Shown piece after piece: positions 54,174 to 62,342 of a stretch of DNA of 64,000 bases; the stretch's first letter is position 1, and each line of letters begins with the position of its first letter. The stretch comes from Synechococcus sp. A18-25c (lineage in GTDB: Bacteria; Cyanobacteriota; Cyanobacteriia; PCC-6307; Cyanobiaceae). Under the pieces are notes generated by a model. That model saw nothing but the letters and a program-made list of their open reading frames with translations, was not told the DNA's origin and did no database searches. The DNA lies in NCBI RefSeq assembly GCF_014280035.1, contig NZ_CP047957.1, forward strand, positions 930,001-994,000, given 5' to 3'. Position numbers and translations under genes: made by a program.

Positions 54174-55328
54174 TTACTGCTGACGTGGAAGCTCTTCAGG
54201 TGTCACTGTGAGCTCCACCGTCTCGCCGTCTCGTTCGACCACGATCGGCATCGGTTGTCCGACGCGTCCGCGGTCGACCGCCAGCTGGACCTGGGAGGGG
54301 TCCTGAACCTCGGTGCCGTTGACAATGCGAATCAGATCGCAGGCTTTGATTCCTCCACGGGAGGCTGGGCTGTTGTTGACCACCTCGATCACGAGCGCAC
54401 CGTTCAGTTCGGGGACCTGGCAGAAGTCGCTGGTGGCGTTGATCTCCTTGGCAAGCTGGGGAGTGAGACCCTGGAGGCGAACGCCGATGAAGGGGTGGGA
54501 CGCCTGGCCTGTGCTGATGATCTGCTGGGCGATGCGTTTGGCCAGATTGATCGGGATCGCAAAGCTGAGGCCGGCTCCCGGCGCCTGACGGATTGCAGTG
54601 TTGATGCCAATCACCTGACCGGCATCATTGATCAATGGACCGCCGCTGTTGCCGGGATTCACGGCCGCATCGGTCTGAATGTAAGGAACACGTTGACCTT
54701 CTCCAACGGCATTGGTGCGGTCCACGGCGCTGATGATCCCCGCCGTCACGGTGTTGTTCAGGCCGAGTGGATTGCCGATGGCAATGGCCCACTCTCCGGG
54801 TTTGAGATCGCTGGAATTTCCGAGCGGAGCAACCGGCAGCTTGTCGGCCACCACGCGAACCACGGCCACATCGGTCAGCGGATCACCACCCAGCACGTTT
54901 CCGCGGAAGCTACGGCCATCCGGGAGTGTCACGGAAACCTGATCGGCCCCTTCCACTACGTGAGCATTGGTGAAGATCAATCCGTCGGAGCGGGTGATGA
55001 ACCCCGACCCTTGGCCGGCTTGTTGCTGGACTGGCGGACGTCCTCCAAACAGCTTGCCCAGCGGGTTGACCACACGCTTAATGGTGTCGATCCGAACCAC
55101 AGCGGGGCCGACCCGATCCACGGCCTGAACGATCACGTTCTTGCCGGGTTGCAACGGTGCTGAACGCGGTCCATCACTGACTTCCGGCAGAGGGTCAGTG
55201 GACTGAGGCTTGTCCAGCCCGACCCGTTCGCGCCAGGAGGTTCCGCAGCCGCTCAGGCTTGTGCCGATGAGGCCGATTCCCAGAAGCAGTGGAATCCTCT
55301 GCAGAAAGCGCTGGGTGGCGGGAGCCAT
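54174..55328 (-). CDS. HtrA/Deg-type serine protease, predicted lipoprotein
   Basis: 384 residues. N-terminal signal with lipobox LSGC (Cys28), so probably anchored to a membrane on the periplasmic side. Trypsin-like triad: His in FTNAHVVEGA, Asp in GDPLTDVAVVRV and Ser in NPGNSGGPLIND. One PDZ domain after ~270 (PFIGVRLQGLTPQLAKEI). Resembles HhoA/HhoB/HtrA of cyanobacteria, which degrade damaged envelope proteins. It is divergent from dnaA. Confidence 0.93.
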   Translation of the reverse strand: MAPATQRFLQRIPLLLGIGLIGTSLSGCGTSWRERVGLDKPQSTDPLPEVSDGPRSAPLQPGKNVIVQAVDRVGPAVVRIDTIKRVVNPLGKLFGGRPPVQQQAGQGSGFITRSDGLIFTNAHVVEGADQVSVTLPDGRSFRGNVLGGDPLTDVAVVRVVADKLPVAPLGNSSDLKPGEWAIAIGNPLGLNNTVTAGIISAVDRTNAVGEGQRVPYIQTDAAVNPGNSGGPLINDAGQVIGINTAIRQAPGAGLSFAIPINLAKRIAQQIISTGQASHPFIGVRLQGLTPQLAKEINATSDFCQVPELNGALVIEVVNNSPASRGGIKACDLIRIVNGTEVQDPSQVQLAVDRGRVGQPMPIVVERDGETVELTVTPEELPRQQ

Positions 55329-55417
55329 GGACGTCGGTGGCTTTAACAGGGTCTCATTAAAGACTGACCGATCGGCCAGAGGTGCGTAGATTCAGCCTCC
55401 TTGATTCAGTCGACGCA

Positions 55418-56815
55418 GTGCTGACGGGCAGTGAGCTTTGGAGTCATGTTCAGCAGACCCTTCAGAGCAACCTCAGCAAGCCGACCTTCGAAACCTGGAT
55501 TCGACCGGCTCAATGCAGCGGATTCCGGGATGGAACGCTGACGCTTCTTGCTCCCAATAGCTTTGCCAGCAACTGGTTGCGCAAGAACTACGCCAGCACG
55601 ATTGCTGAAGTGGCCGGTGAGATTGTTGGCCAGCCGGTGGAGGTGTCGGTTCAGGCCCGCGATGCGGATGAGCCGCAGACCGCGGCAGGTGCCGGCAATG
55701 CGTCCACTGCTGTGGTCTCAGATCCCACACCCGTGGCGGCACAACCTCCTGTGGCTGCTCCCAAGGCTTCGGCGCCGAGGCGGCTGCCTGGCCTCAACAT
55801 GCGCTACGTGTTCAATCGTTTTGTGGTCGGGCCCAACAGCCGCATGGCGCATGCGGCCGCCCTTGCCGTCGCCGAAGCCCCTGGCCGCGAGTTCAATCCG
55901 CTGTTCATCTGCGGTGGTGTGGGTCTTGGCAAGACCCACCTGATGCAAGCCATCGGCCACTACCGCCTTGAGATCGACCCCGAGGCCAAGGTGTTTTACG
56001 TTTCCACCGAAACATTCACCAATGACCTGATCGTGGCCATCCGCAAGGACGGCATGCAGGCTTTTCGGGATCGCTACCGAGCCGCAGATCTGATCCTTGT
56101 GGATGACATCCAGTTCATCGAGGGTAAGGAATACACCCAGGAGGAGTTCTTTCACACCTTCAATGCCCTGCATGAGGCTGGTCGCCAAATCGTGATCGCC
56201 AGCGACCGTCCGCCCAGTCAGATTCCACGACTTCAGGAGCGCCTGATCTCGCGCTTCTCGATGGGATTGATCGCTGACATCCAGGCGCCTGATCTGGAGA
56301 CCCGCATGGCGATCCTGCAGAAAAAAGCTGAGCAGGAACGGGTCTCGCTTCCCCGAGACCTGATTCAGTACATCTCCGGTCGCTTCACCTCCAACATCCG
56401 TGAACTCGAGGGTGCTCTGACCCGCGCGGTGGCCTTCTCCTCGATCACCGGCATGCCCATGACGGTCGAGTCGGTGGCACCGATGCTGGACCCCAGCGGT
56501 CAGGGTGTGGAAGTCACGCCTGAGCAGGTGATCGACAAGGTGTCCGAAGTGTTCGGGGTGTCGGCGGATGAAATGCGGAGCAGCAGCCGTCGCCGTGCGG
56601 TCAGCCAGGCTCGTCAGGTGGGTATGTTTCTCATGCGTCAGGGCACTGGGCTGAGTTTGCCTCGCATCGGTGAAACCTTCGGAGGGAAGGATCACACCAC
56701 CGTGATGTATGCCATCGACCAGGTGGAGAAAAAACTTGCCAGCGACCCCCAGGTGGCAAGTCAGGTTCAGCGTGTGCGTGACCTGCTCCAGATCGACTCC
56801 AGGCGCAAGCGCTAA
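55418..56815 (+). CDS. dnaA: Chromosomal replication initiator DnaA
   Basis: 465 residues from GTG 55418 ([19 protein letters not shown]); GTG 55382 is an alternative. Domain I (~1-90) with the [13 protein letters not shown] motif, an Ala/Pro linker (~90-130), AAA+ domain with [32 protein letters not shown], and domain IV with the DnaA signature [20 protein letters not shown] and [12 protein letters not shown]. No clear DnaA boxes are seen next to the gene. dnaN is absent, as in most cyanobacteria. Confidence 0.96.
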   Translation: MLTGSELWSHVQQTLQSNLSKPTFETWIRPAQCSGFRDGTLTLLAPNSFASNWLRKNYASTIAEVAGEIVGQPVEVSVQARDADEPQTAAGAGNASTAVVSDPTPVAAQPPVAAPKASAPRRLPGLNMRYVFNRFVVGPNSRMAHAAALAVAEAPGREFNPLFICGGVGLGKTHLMQAIGHYRLEIDPEAKVFYVSTETFTNDLIVAIRKDGMQAFRDRYRAADLILVDDIQFIEGKEYTQEEFFHTFNALHEAGRQIVIASDRPPSQIPRLQERLISRFSMGLIADIQAPDLETRMAILQKKAEQERVSLPRDLIQYISGRFTSNIRELEGALTRAVAFSSITGMPMTVESVAPMLDPSGQGVEVTPEQVIDKVSEVFGVSADEMRSSSRRRAVSQARQVGMFLMRQGTGLSLPRIGETFGGKDHTTVMYAIDQVEKKLASDPQVASQVQRVRDLLQIDSRRKR

Positions 56816-56842
56816 GCAGGATCGGTTACGTCTGCCTCTGTC

Positions 56843-57370
56843 TCAGAACACCGCCTGGAAAATGTCCATCTGCACCACACCCACGACCTGACTCACTGGA
56901 TTTGGCCCGGCTGGCGTGGCAGAAAGCGAAAAGGTGTAGATGTCTGCGGGTGGGTTGGTTCCTGCCTTGAAGGCGACTGTGATGGTTTCTCCAGGCGCGA
57001 CTGGCGTGTTGAACTGCACATCGATCGTGCGCGCACCTTCGCTGAACGCTGCAGTTACTGGCACGGATCGGCCCTCCTGCCGAGGGGTACCGATGAAAGC
57101 AGTGACAGGAACGGCGCCGTTGTAGAAGGCAGGTTCAACGCCCCGGATCTGTTCCAGGTGCAGCTGGCCCAAGTCAGCGCTAGCGCCCTCAGGCATTTCA
57201 AGGGTCAGGTAGTACACAGCACAGCAGTCGAACGCGTACCAGCGAAAGTTCGTGAGTTTGGCTTGTGTTGGCACGGCCACGAAGCTGGTTTGACCCTTGA
57301 GTTCCAGTGTCTGGCCACTCGGCGGAAGTAGCAGGAGGGCCGCTGCGAGGCCAGCCGTCAAATGGAGCAT
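56843..57370 (-). CDS. DUF2808 secreted protein (copy 1)
   Basis: 175 residues. A signal peptide (LTAGLAAALLLLPPSG, cleavage near 20) then the DUF2808 pattern: LKGQTSFVAVPTQAKL, RWYAFDCCAVYYLTLEMP, EQIRGVEPAFYNGAVPVTAF, TITVAFKAGTNPPADIYTFS, and QVVGVVQMDIFQ. Function unknown; probably a beta-sandwich in the periplasm or cell surface. Copy 2 at 58110-58688 is about half identical by eye. It starts 22 bases after the ParB-like gene stop, on the same strand. Confidence 0.82.
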   Translation of the reverse strand: MLHLTAGLAAALLLLPPSGQTLELKGQTSFVAVPTQAKLTNFRWYAFDCCAVYYLTLEMPEGASADLGQLHLEQIRGVEPAFYNGAVPVTAFIGTPRQEGRSVPVTAAFSEGARTIDVQFNTPVAPGETITVAFKAGTNPPADIYTFSLSATPAGPNPVSQVVGVVQMDIFQAVF

Positions 57371-57392
57371 TGGCTGATAGAGGTGGGATGGC

Positions 57393-57977
57393 TCAGGACT
57401 TGCCGGTCCAACCGGCTAAGTGTCGAGCTGCTGATGATTGGCAGAGGCGTCGGGCTGCTGGCAGCGCCGGATCGAGTTGCGCTGAGCTGAACGGAGGTAG
57501 AGGGCGGGTCCGAAGCCAGCTGCCCCAGCGGAATTCGTGATAAGGGATCAGGGGTTGTGGCTTGATCAGTCGTTCTTTCTTGAGCTTCCAAACCAGGCTT
57601 CGGTAGGGATCATCCTGCAGGTCAAGAAGAGAGGTCGGCAGGGCTGATGGGGCCCATGGTCCCTTGCCACGTTCATCGTGGAGATAAAGCCAACCTCGTT
57701 GCTGAAGCGCTTCCAGAGCATCATTTCGATTGACACTGTCGAGCTCAGCGATCACATAGCCATAGCTGGAGACATCGGTATCCATCTCCAGCAGGGCCCG
57801 CAGACGGTGATGACGATCCACCATCCAGAGCTGGCCGTCTCTGTTGCGCACCAGAGGCACCGGTTTCCTGCGCAGGTAGTTGAGCCGTTCACTTTGGCTG
57901 TCTTGGCCGAAGTCGCGCTGACGGCTCCACACTTCGGCAAGTCCAACGCACATCTGGGTTGGCTGCAGCGCACGCAC
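57393..57977 (-). CDS. ParB-like nuclease-domain protein
   Basis: 194 residues from GTG 57977 (MRALQPTQMCVGLAEVWS). VDRHHRLRALLEMDTDV is the ParB/Srx-type motif; YLRRKPVPLVRNRDGQLWMV precedes it. Such proteins (ParBc_2) are not partition proteins; ATPase or nuclease roles have been suggested for the fold. The frame is open for 32 more codons upstream (to a TAG at 58074-58076) and reads protein-like there (HFDRIPDHDGEHDLFEVKV), but contains no ATG, GTG or TTG. The real start may be CTG/ATT, or the 5' end is damaged. Confidence 0.75.
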   Translation of the reverse strand: MRALQPTQMCVGLAEVWSRQRDFGQDSQSERLNYLRRKPVPLVRNRDGQLWMVDRHHRLRALLEMDTDVSSYGYVIAELDSVNRNDALEALQQRGWLYLHDERGKGPWAPSALPTSLLDLQDDPYRSLVWKLKKERLIKPQPLIPYHEFRWGSWLRTRPLPPFSSAQLDPALPAARRLCQSSAARHLAGWTGKS

Positions 57978-58109
57978 CTTGACCTCAAACAGATCGTGCT
58001 CGCCGTCGTGATCAGGAATCCGGTCGAAATGGGGCAGGTGCAGGGTGAAGTCCGCAACGTTGCTGTCTTCACCCTATGCCGATCTCAACGGTTCTTCACT
58101 GTCGGATCT

Positions 58110-58688
58110 TCAGCGTCGGAAGGGTTGCAGGATGTCCATCTGGAGCACGCCGACTAGCTGAGGGATTGGATCGGGGCCTGCGGGAATGGCCGAGAGGGAA
58201 AAGGTGTAGAGATCTGCAGGCGGATTGGTGCCCAACTGAAAAGCCACGGTGACGGTGTTGCCTGGTGGCACCGCTTGTGGGAAGCGCACCACCACATTGC
58301 GGGCCCTGTCGCTGAATTCGGCGTTGGCGGCAATTGCTTCCCCTTCCCGTCGTGGTGTTCCTAAAAACGCTCTGACCGGAACGGCGCCCCGCCGAAAGGC
58401 TGGTTGCACGCCACGAATCTGATCAAGGTTGATGGCGCCGAGCCCCGCTTCGGCACCAGCAGGGAACTCGAGCACCACGTAAATCACGGCTTTGCCCTGG
58501 AAGGCGTACCACTGGTAGTTCACGAGTTTTGCCTTGGTGGGCACGGCCACGAAGCTGGTCTGACCGTTGAGGTCAACCGATCGAACCGGAGCCAGTGAGC
58601 TCAGCAAGGCAACTGTGAGGGATGTGGCGATGGCTGCGGCTTTCGCAATGCTTTTGGAAGTGCTCTTGGCGAAGGTGCTCAGACGCAT
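58110..58688 (-). CDS. DUF2808 secreted protein (copy 2)
   Basis: 192 residues. A longer signal region (residues 1-37, ending SLAPVRS) precedes the same domain as copy 1: LNGQTSFVAVPTKAKL, WYAFQGKAVIYVVLEFP, LDQIRGVQPAFRRGAVPVRAF, TVTVAFQLGTNPPADLYTFS, QLVGVLQMDILQ. This copy lacks the Cys-Cys pair seen in copy 1. A local duplication is likely. Upstream lies gor on the other strand, with 102 bases between the two starts. Confidence 0.82.
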   Translation of the reverse strand: MRLSTFAKSTSKSIAKAAAIATSLTVALLSSLAPVRSVDLNGQTSFVAVPTKAKLVNYQWYAFQGKAVIYVVLEFPAGAEAGLGAINLDQIRGVQPAFRRGAVPVRAFLGTPRREGEAIAANAEFSDRARNVVVRFPQAVPPGNTVTVAFQLGTNPPADLYTFSLSAIPAGPDPIPQLVGVLQMDILQPFRR

Positions 58689-58790
58689 GGCGTTCGTGGG
58701 TTCCCGTTGATTCTGGTCGAATCGGCGGTTGGTTCAGGCATGCACGGATCCCGAGATCCATCGCATAGCCCTCAGAATGAGATGTGATTA

Positions 58791-60164
58791 ATGGGCATTC
58801 CGGTGGAGCAGTCGTTTGATCTTGTGGTGATCGGTGCTGGCTCCGGTGGTCTGGCGGCAGCTAAGCGGGCAGCGCGTTACGGCGCCAAGGTGGCCATCGT
58901 GGAAGGGGATCGTGTGGGTGGAACCTGCGTGATTCGCGGCTGTGTGCCCAAGAAGCTGCTGGTTTATGGATCCAAGATGGTGGAGCATCTCGAAAATGCT
59001 CCCAGCTACGGCATTCATCCTTCAGCGCTGACGATCGACTCGTCCCAGTTGCTCGCCAATGTGCGCACCGAGGTGGATCGTCTCAATGCGCTGCATATCG
59101 ACTTCCTGGAGAAGGCCGGCGTGACCCTGATTCGAGGCTGGGGCCGCTTCGAGGATGCTCACCACATTGTGGTGTCGCCGACTCCAGCAGGCGAGCCTGA
59201 GCATCGGCTCCGTGCTGAACGGGTGATGATTGGCGTTGGCGGTCGCCCCCATCGCCTTGACATCCCTGGCGCTCAGCTGGCTTGGGTGAGTGATGACATG
59301 TTCCAGCTGGAGCGCTTTCCCGAACAGGTGGTGGTGGTCGGCGCCGGTTTCATCGCCTGTGAATTCGCTGGAATCCTCCGTGGGCTGGGTGTTCAAGTGA
59401 CTCAGCTCGTGCGGCGAGATCACCTTCTCCATGGTTTTGACAGTGAGCTGTCGTCGGCGGTGCAGGAGGGCATGCTTGAGCAAGGCATCGACCTGCATTT
59501 CTCCACCAGTCCTGTCGCCATTGAAGGTGTGCCTGGGGATCTTGTGGTGCTAACGCAAACCGGGGAACGGCTGTCCTGCGGTGGTGTTCTGTTGGCCACA
59601 GGTCGACGACCGTTTCTGCACGGACTTAACCTCCAGGCGGCAGGCATCACTGTTGAAGGGCATCGGCTACAGGTGGATGTTGATCAGCGCACCAACGTCT
59701 CCCATGTTTTCGCCGTTGGCGATGTGACGGACCGCATTTGTCTTACACCCGTTGCGATTGACGAAGGTCGTGCTTTTGCAGACAGCATTTATGGCCAGCG
59801 GCCGCGGCAGGTCAATCATGATCTGGTGGCGAGCGCCGTGTTCTGTCAGCCAGAACTGGCCACGGTGGGTCTTTCGGAGGATGAGGCGGTGGCCCGCTTT
59901 GGAGCGTCGGGGGTGGTGATCCATCGCGCCCGTTTCCGCTCGATGGAACAGGCTTTGCCCAAGCGTGGTCCGCGCTGTCTGCTCAAACTTGTGCTCGAAG
60001 CGGGTACGGAGAAGGTGCTTGGTTGCCATATGGTTGGCGACCATGCAGCCGAGATCATTCAGATGGCTGCAATTGCCGTTGGCATGGGAGCCACCAAGGC
60101 TGATTTTGATCGCACCATGGCTTTGCATCCCACCGTGTCAGAGGAGTTCGTGACGATGGCCTGA
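58791..60164 (+). CDS. gor: Glutathione-disulfide reductase
   Basis: 457-residue flavoprotein that keeps glutathione reduced with NADPH. FAD site VVIGAGSGGLAAAKRAA (13-29), redox disulfide GGTCVIRGCVPKKLLVY, NAD(P) site VVVGAGFIACEFAGIL, FAVGDVTDR, and C-terminal LHPTVSEEFVTM with the catalytic His-Glu pair. Start ATG 58791. Convergent with the GMC gene (eight-base gap). Confidence 0.95.
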   Translation: MGIPVEQSFDLVVIGAGSGGLAAAKRAARYGAKVAIVEGDRVGGTCVIRGCVPKKLLVYGSKMVEHLENAPSYGIHPSALTIDSSQLLANVRTEVDRLNALHIDFLEKAGVTLIRGWGRFEDAHHIVVSPTPAGEPEHRLRAERVMIGVGGRPHRLDIPGAQLAWVSDDMFQLERFPEQVVVVGAGFIACEFAGILRGLGVQVTQLVRRDHLLHGFDSELSSAVQEGMLEQGIDLHFSTSPVAIEGVPGDLVVLTQTGERLSCGGVLLATGRRPFLHGLNLQAAGITVEGHRLQVDVDQRTNVSHVFAVGDVTDRICLTPVAIDEGRAFADSIYGQRPRQVNHDLVASAVFCQPELATVGLSEDEAVARFGASGVVIHRARFRSMEQALPKRGPRCLLKLVLEAGTEKVLGCHMVGDHAAEIIQMAAIAVGMGATKADFDRTMALHPTVSEEFVTMA

Positions 60165-60172
60165 TAGCCAGA

Positions 60173-61693
60173 TCAGCCTCGAATTCTGCGATCCAGGGTG
60201 TCGGCAAGACGCAGGGCCAGAGCAATGGTGGTGAGGCCGGGCCCGACACTTGGGCAACTGGCAAACACGCTGGTGTCGGCAATGTAGAGGTTGTCGATGT
60301 CGTGGCACTTGCCGTCAGCATCCACGACGGAGGTGGCGGCATCGTTGCCCATGCGGCAAGTGCCGCAGGCAAAGCCGACCACACTCAAAGGGGCTTCTCC
60401 TCGGGGATGGACAGGTTCAGCTGTCACGACTCGCGTCAGTGGATCGGCTTCGACCGCTTTGAGGGTGTCAATCCAGCGGTAGACAAGACGATCGTGAGCT
60501 TCGCGGTTGTTGTGGATGTAATTGATGCGGACCTGATTGTTGTTCAACCAAATGCGGTTTTCTGAATCAGGCAACACCTCGGTCATGGCCCACCACGCCA
60601 CGGACTTTGACGCCAGACGTTCCAACCCTGCATCGGGAATCAACTTGCTCACCAAGGAAAGCACCGGCGGCGATTCTGCGAACAGCGCATCTTGAAGCAC
60701 GCCGCCGGCGGCCTGGATGTGGCCTAGAGGGAAACTGACATTCTTGTCGCCCCAGTAGTAGTCGTTAATCCCAAGAGATCTTGCGTAGCGGCCGCTGTTG
60801 GCTTCAGATGCTTTTTGCAGGATGGAAGTGAGCTGAAGATTCATCAGATTGCGGCCCACCTGCTCAGAGCGATTGGCGAGCCCCCCTGAATGGCGCTCGT
60901 TGCTGGAGCGAAGCAGGATCGCTGGGGTGTTGATGGCGCCTGCCGCTAGCACGACCAGATCCCCTGAAAACAGCCAGGACTCCCCGTCCACATCGGCTTC
61001 TACCCCCTTCACCTCCCGGCCCGACGGATTCACATGCAGCCGTTGAACATTGGCGTGGGTGCGCACCTGCAGATTGTTGGTGTCGGCGTTGTCGATTCCA
61101 TAGAGCTGGGCGTCGCCGCTGGGGTCGTCCTGATTGTCGGACCAGCTGATCGGCAGGTCATAGGGTTGACAACCCTGACGCTTCAACCCCTCGCGTAACG
61201 GCTCAAGGAACGGCGTTAAGGGACGTGGTAGGTGCTCGAATGCCTTGGTGCGTGGTGGCTCTGTGGGATCGACACCGACCTTGCCATGCACGTGGTATAG
61301 CGCTTCGGCCTTGTCGTAGTAAGGCGCCAGATCGCTGTAATGAATGGGCCATGCGGGAGAAATACCTTGCTGCAGTTGCACCTCGCCGAACTCCCGTTCC
61401 CGCATTCGCTCCAGAACCGCACCCCAGATTTTGGTGTTGCCCCCTAATGCGTAGGCGGTTTGCGGTGCGATCGGGTCACCGTCAGGTCCAAACCAGTGCT
61501 CATCCTTGGGGTGGTAGCGATCCTTTCGCAGCAGGTCGACATCCGCGACGTTTTGGTCGCTGAGAGGCATGGCCTCACCACGTTCGAGCAAAAGAACATG
61601 TCGTCCCGCACGACTCAGAGCACCCGCGAGGGTGCCTCCCCCGGCACCGCTGCCGATAACGATGATGTCGTAGTGGCGATCGTCGATGATCAT
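60173..61693 (-). CDS. GMC-family FAD oxidoreductase
   Basis: 506 residues. FAD site DIIVIGSGAGGGTLAGALSR, GGNTKIWGAVLERM, VVLAAGAINTPAILLRSSNE, and the C-terminal CGTCRMGND with NLYIADTSVFASCPSVGPGLT (active-site His position in GPGLTTIALAL). This is the bacterial sugar or alcohol dehydrogenase branch (choline/glucose-type). Substrate and partner unknown. It is followed by ctaE-ctaD on the same strand with a 39-base gap. Confidence 0.88.
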   Translation of the reverse strand: MIIDDRHYDIIVIGSGAGGGTLAGALSRAGRHVLLLERGEAMPLSDQNVADVDLLRKDRYHPKDEHWFGPDGDPIAPQTAYALGGNTKIWGAVLERMREREFGEVQLQQGISPAWPIHYSDLAPYYDKAEALYHVHGKVGVDPTEPPRTKAFEHLPRPLTPFLEPLREGLKRQGCQPYDLPISWSDNQDDPSGDAQLYGIDNADTNNLQVRTHANVQRLHVNPSGREVKGVEADVDGESWLFSGDLVVLAAGAINTPAILLRSSNERHSGGLANRSEQVGRNLMNLQLTSILQKASEANSGRYARSLGINDYYWGDKNVSFPLGHIQAAGGVLQDALFAESPPVLSLVSKLIPDAGLERLASKSVAWWAMTEVLPDSENRIWLNNNQVRINYIHNNREAHDRLVYRWIDTLKAVEADPLTRVVTAEPVHPRGEAPLSVVGFACGTCRMGNDAATSVVDADGKCHDIDNLYIADTSVFASCPSVGPGLTTIALALRLADTLDRRIRG

Positions 61694-61732
61694 GGCTGGA
61701 TGTTTGGGTGTGAATCGGCCGTTGCAGGTTGA

Positions 61733-62338
61733 TCAGGTGGTGCGTTGCCAGACGTAGATCAATACGTAGAGGATGATCCAGATCACATCCACGAAATGCC
61801 AGAACAGGCTGACGGCTGTGACACCCATTTCCCCCTTGGCGTAATTGTTGGGACGGAAGGATCTCGCCAGCATCAGACCCATGAGCAGGATGCCGGTAAT
61901 GACATGAAGTCCATGAAATCCCGTCAATAAGTAGAACGTGCCGCCAAAAACACCGCTGTTGAGATGGAAGGGAAGCTCCGACCATTCGACGTACTGCCCG
62001 TACACGAAATAGGCACCCATGGCCATCGTGAGAAGCCATAGGGCACGGAATCCCCAGAGGTTGTCCTTGTGCAGGTAGCGTTCAGCGAAATAGGCGACGA
62101 AGCTGGAACTGACCAGGATGACGGTGTTGATGAAAGGGAGCTTTGTCTCTAGACCCTCAACACCCTCCGGAAGCCACTCGGGGCTGGTGAGTTTGAGCAG
62201 CGAAAAGCCCACAAAGAAAGCCAGAAAGATGATGCTTTCTGAGCAGAGAAAAATAATGAACCCGGTGAGGTTGTGGCCGTCGTGCTTGATGTGCCCCGGT
62301 TGATGATTGAGAGAAAGATCTGGATTGGCGCTGGTCAT
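61733..62338 (-). CDS. ctaE: Cytochrome c oxidase subunit III
   Basis: 201 residues from ATG 62338 (MTSANPDLSLNHQPGH). Five or so membrane helices with LTGFIIFLCSESIIFLAFF, INTVILVSSSFVAYFAERYL and the FHGLHVITGILLMGLML and WHFVDVIWIILYVLIYVWQ motifs of CtaE. Respiratory terminal oxidase. The start is four bases after the ctaD stop. An upstream open stretch (to 62422) lies inside the ctaD coding region. Confidence 0.95.
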   Translation of the reverse strand: MTSANPDLSLNHQPGHIKHDGHNLTGFIIFLCSESIIFLAFFVGFSLLKLTSPEWLPEGVEGLETKLPFINTVILVSSSFVAYFAERYLHKDNLWGFRALWLLTMAMGAYFVYGQYVEWSELPFHLNSGVFGGTFYLLTGFHGLHVITGILLMGLMLARSFRPNNYAKGEMGVTAVSLFWHFVDVIWIILYVLIYVWQRTT

Positions 62339-62342
62339 CGAT

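Noticed and set aside
55329-55417. Replication origin next to dnaA
   Set aside because: No DnaA-box cluster (TTATCCACA-like) or AT-rich unwinding region is visible. Cyanobacterial origins are often not at dnaA.
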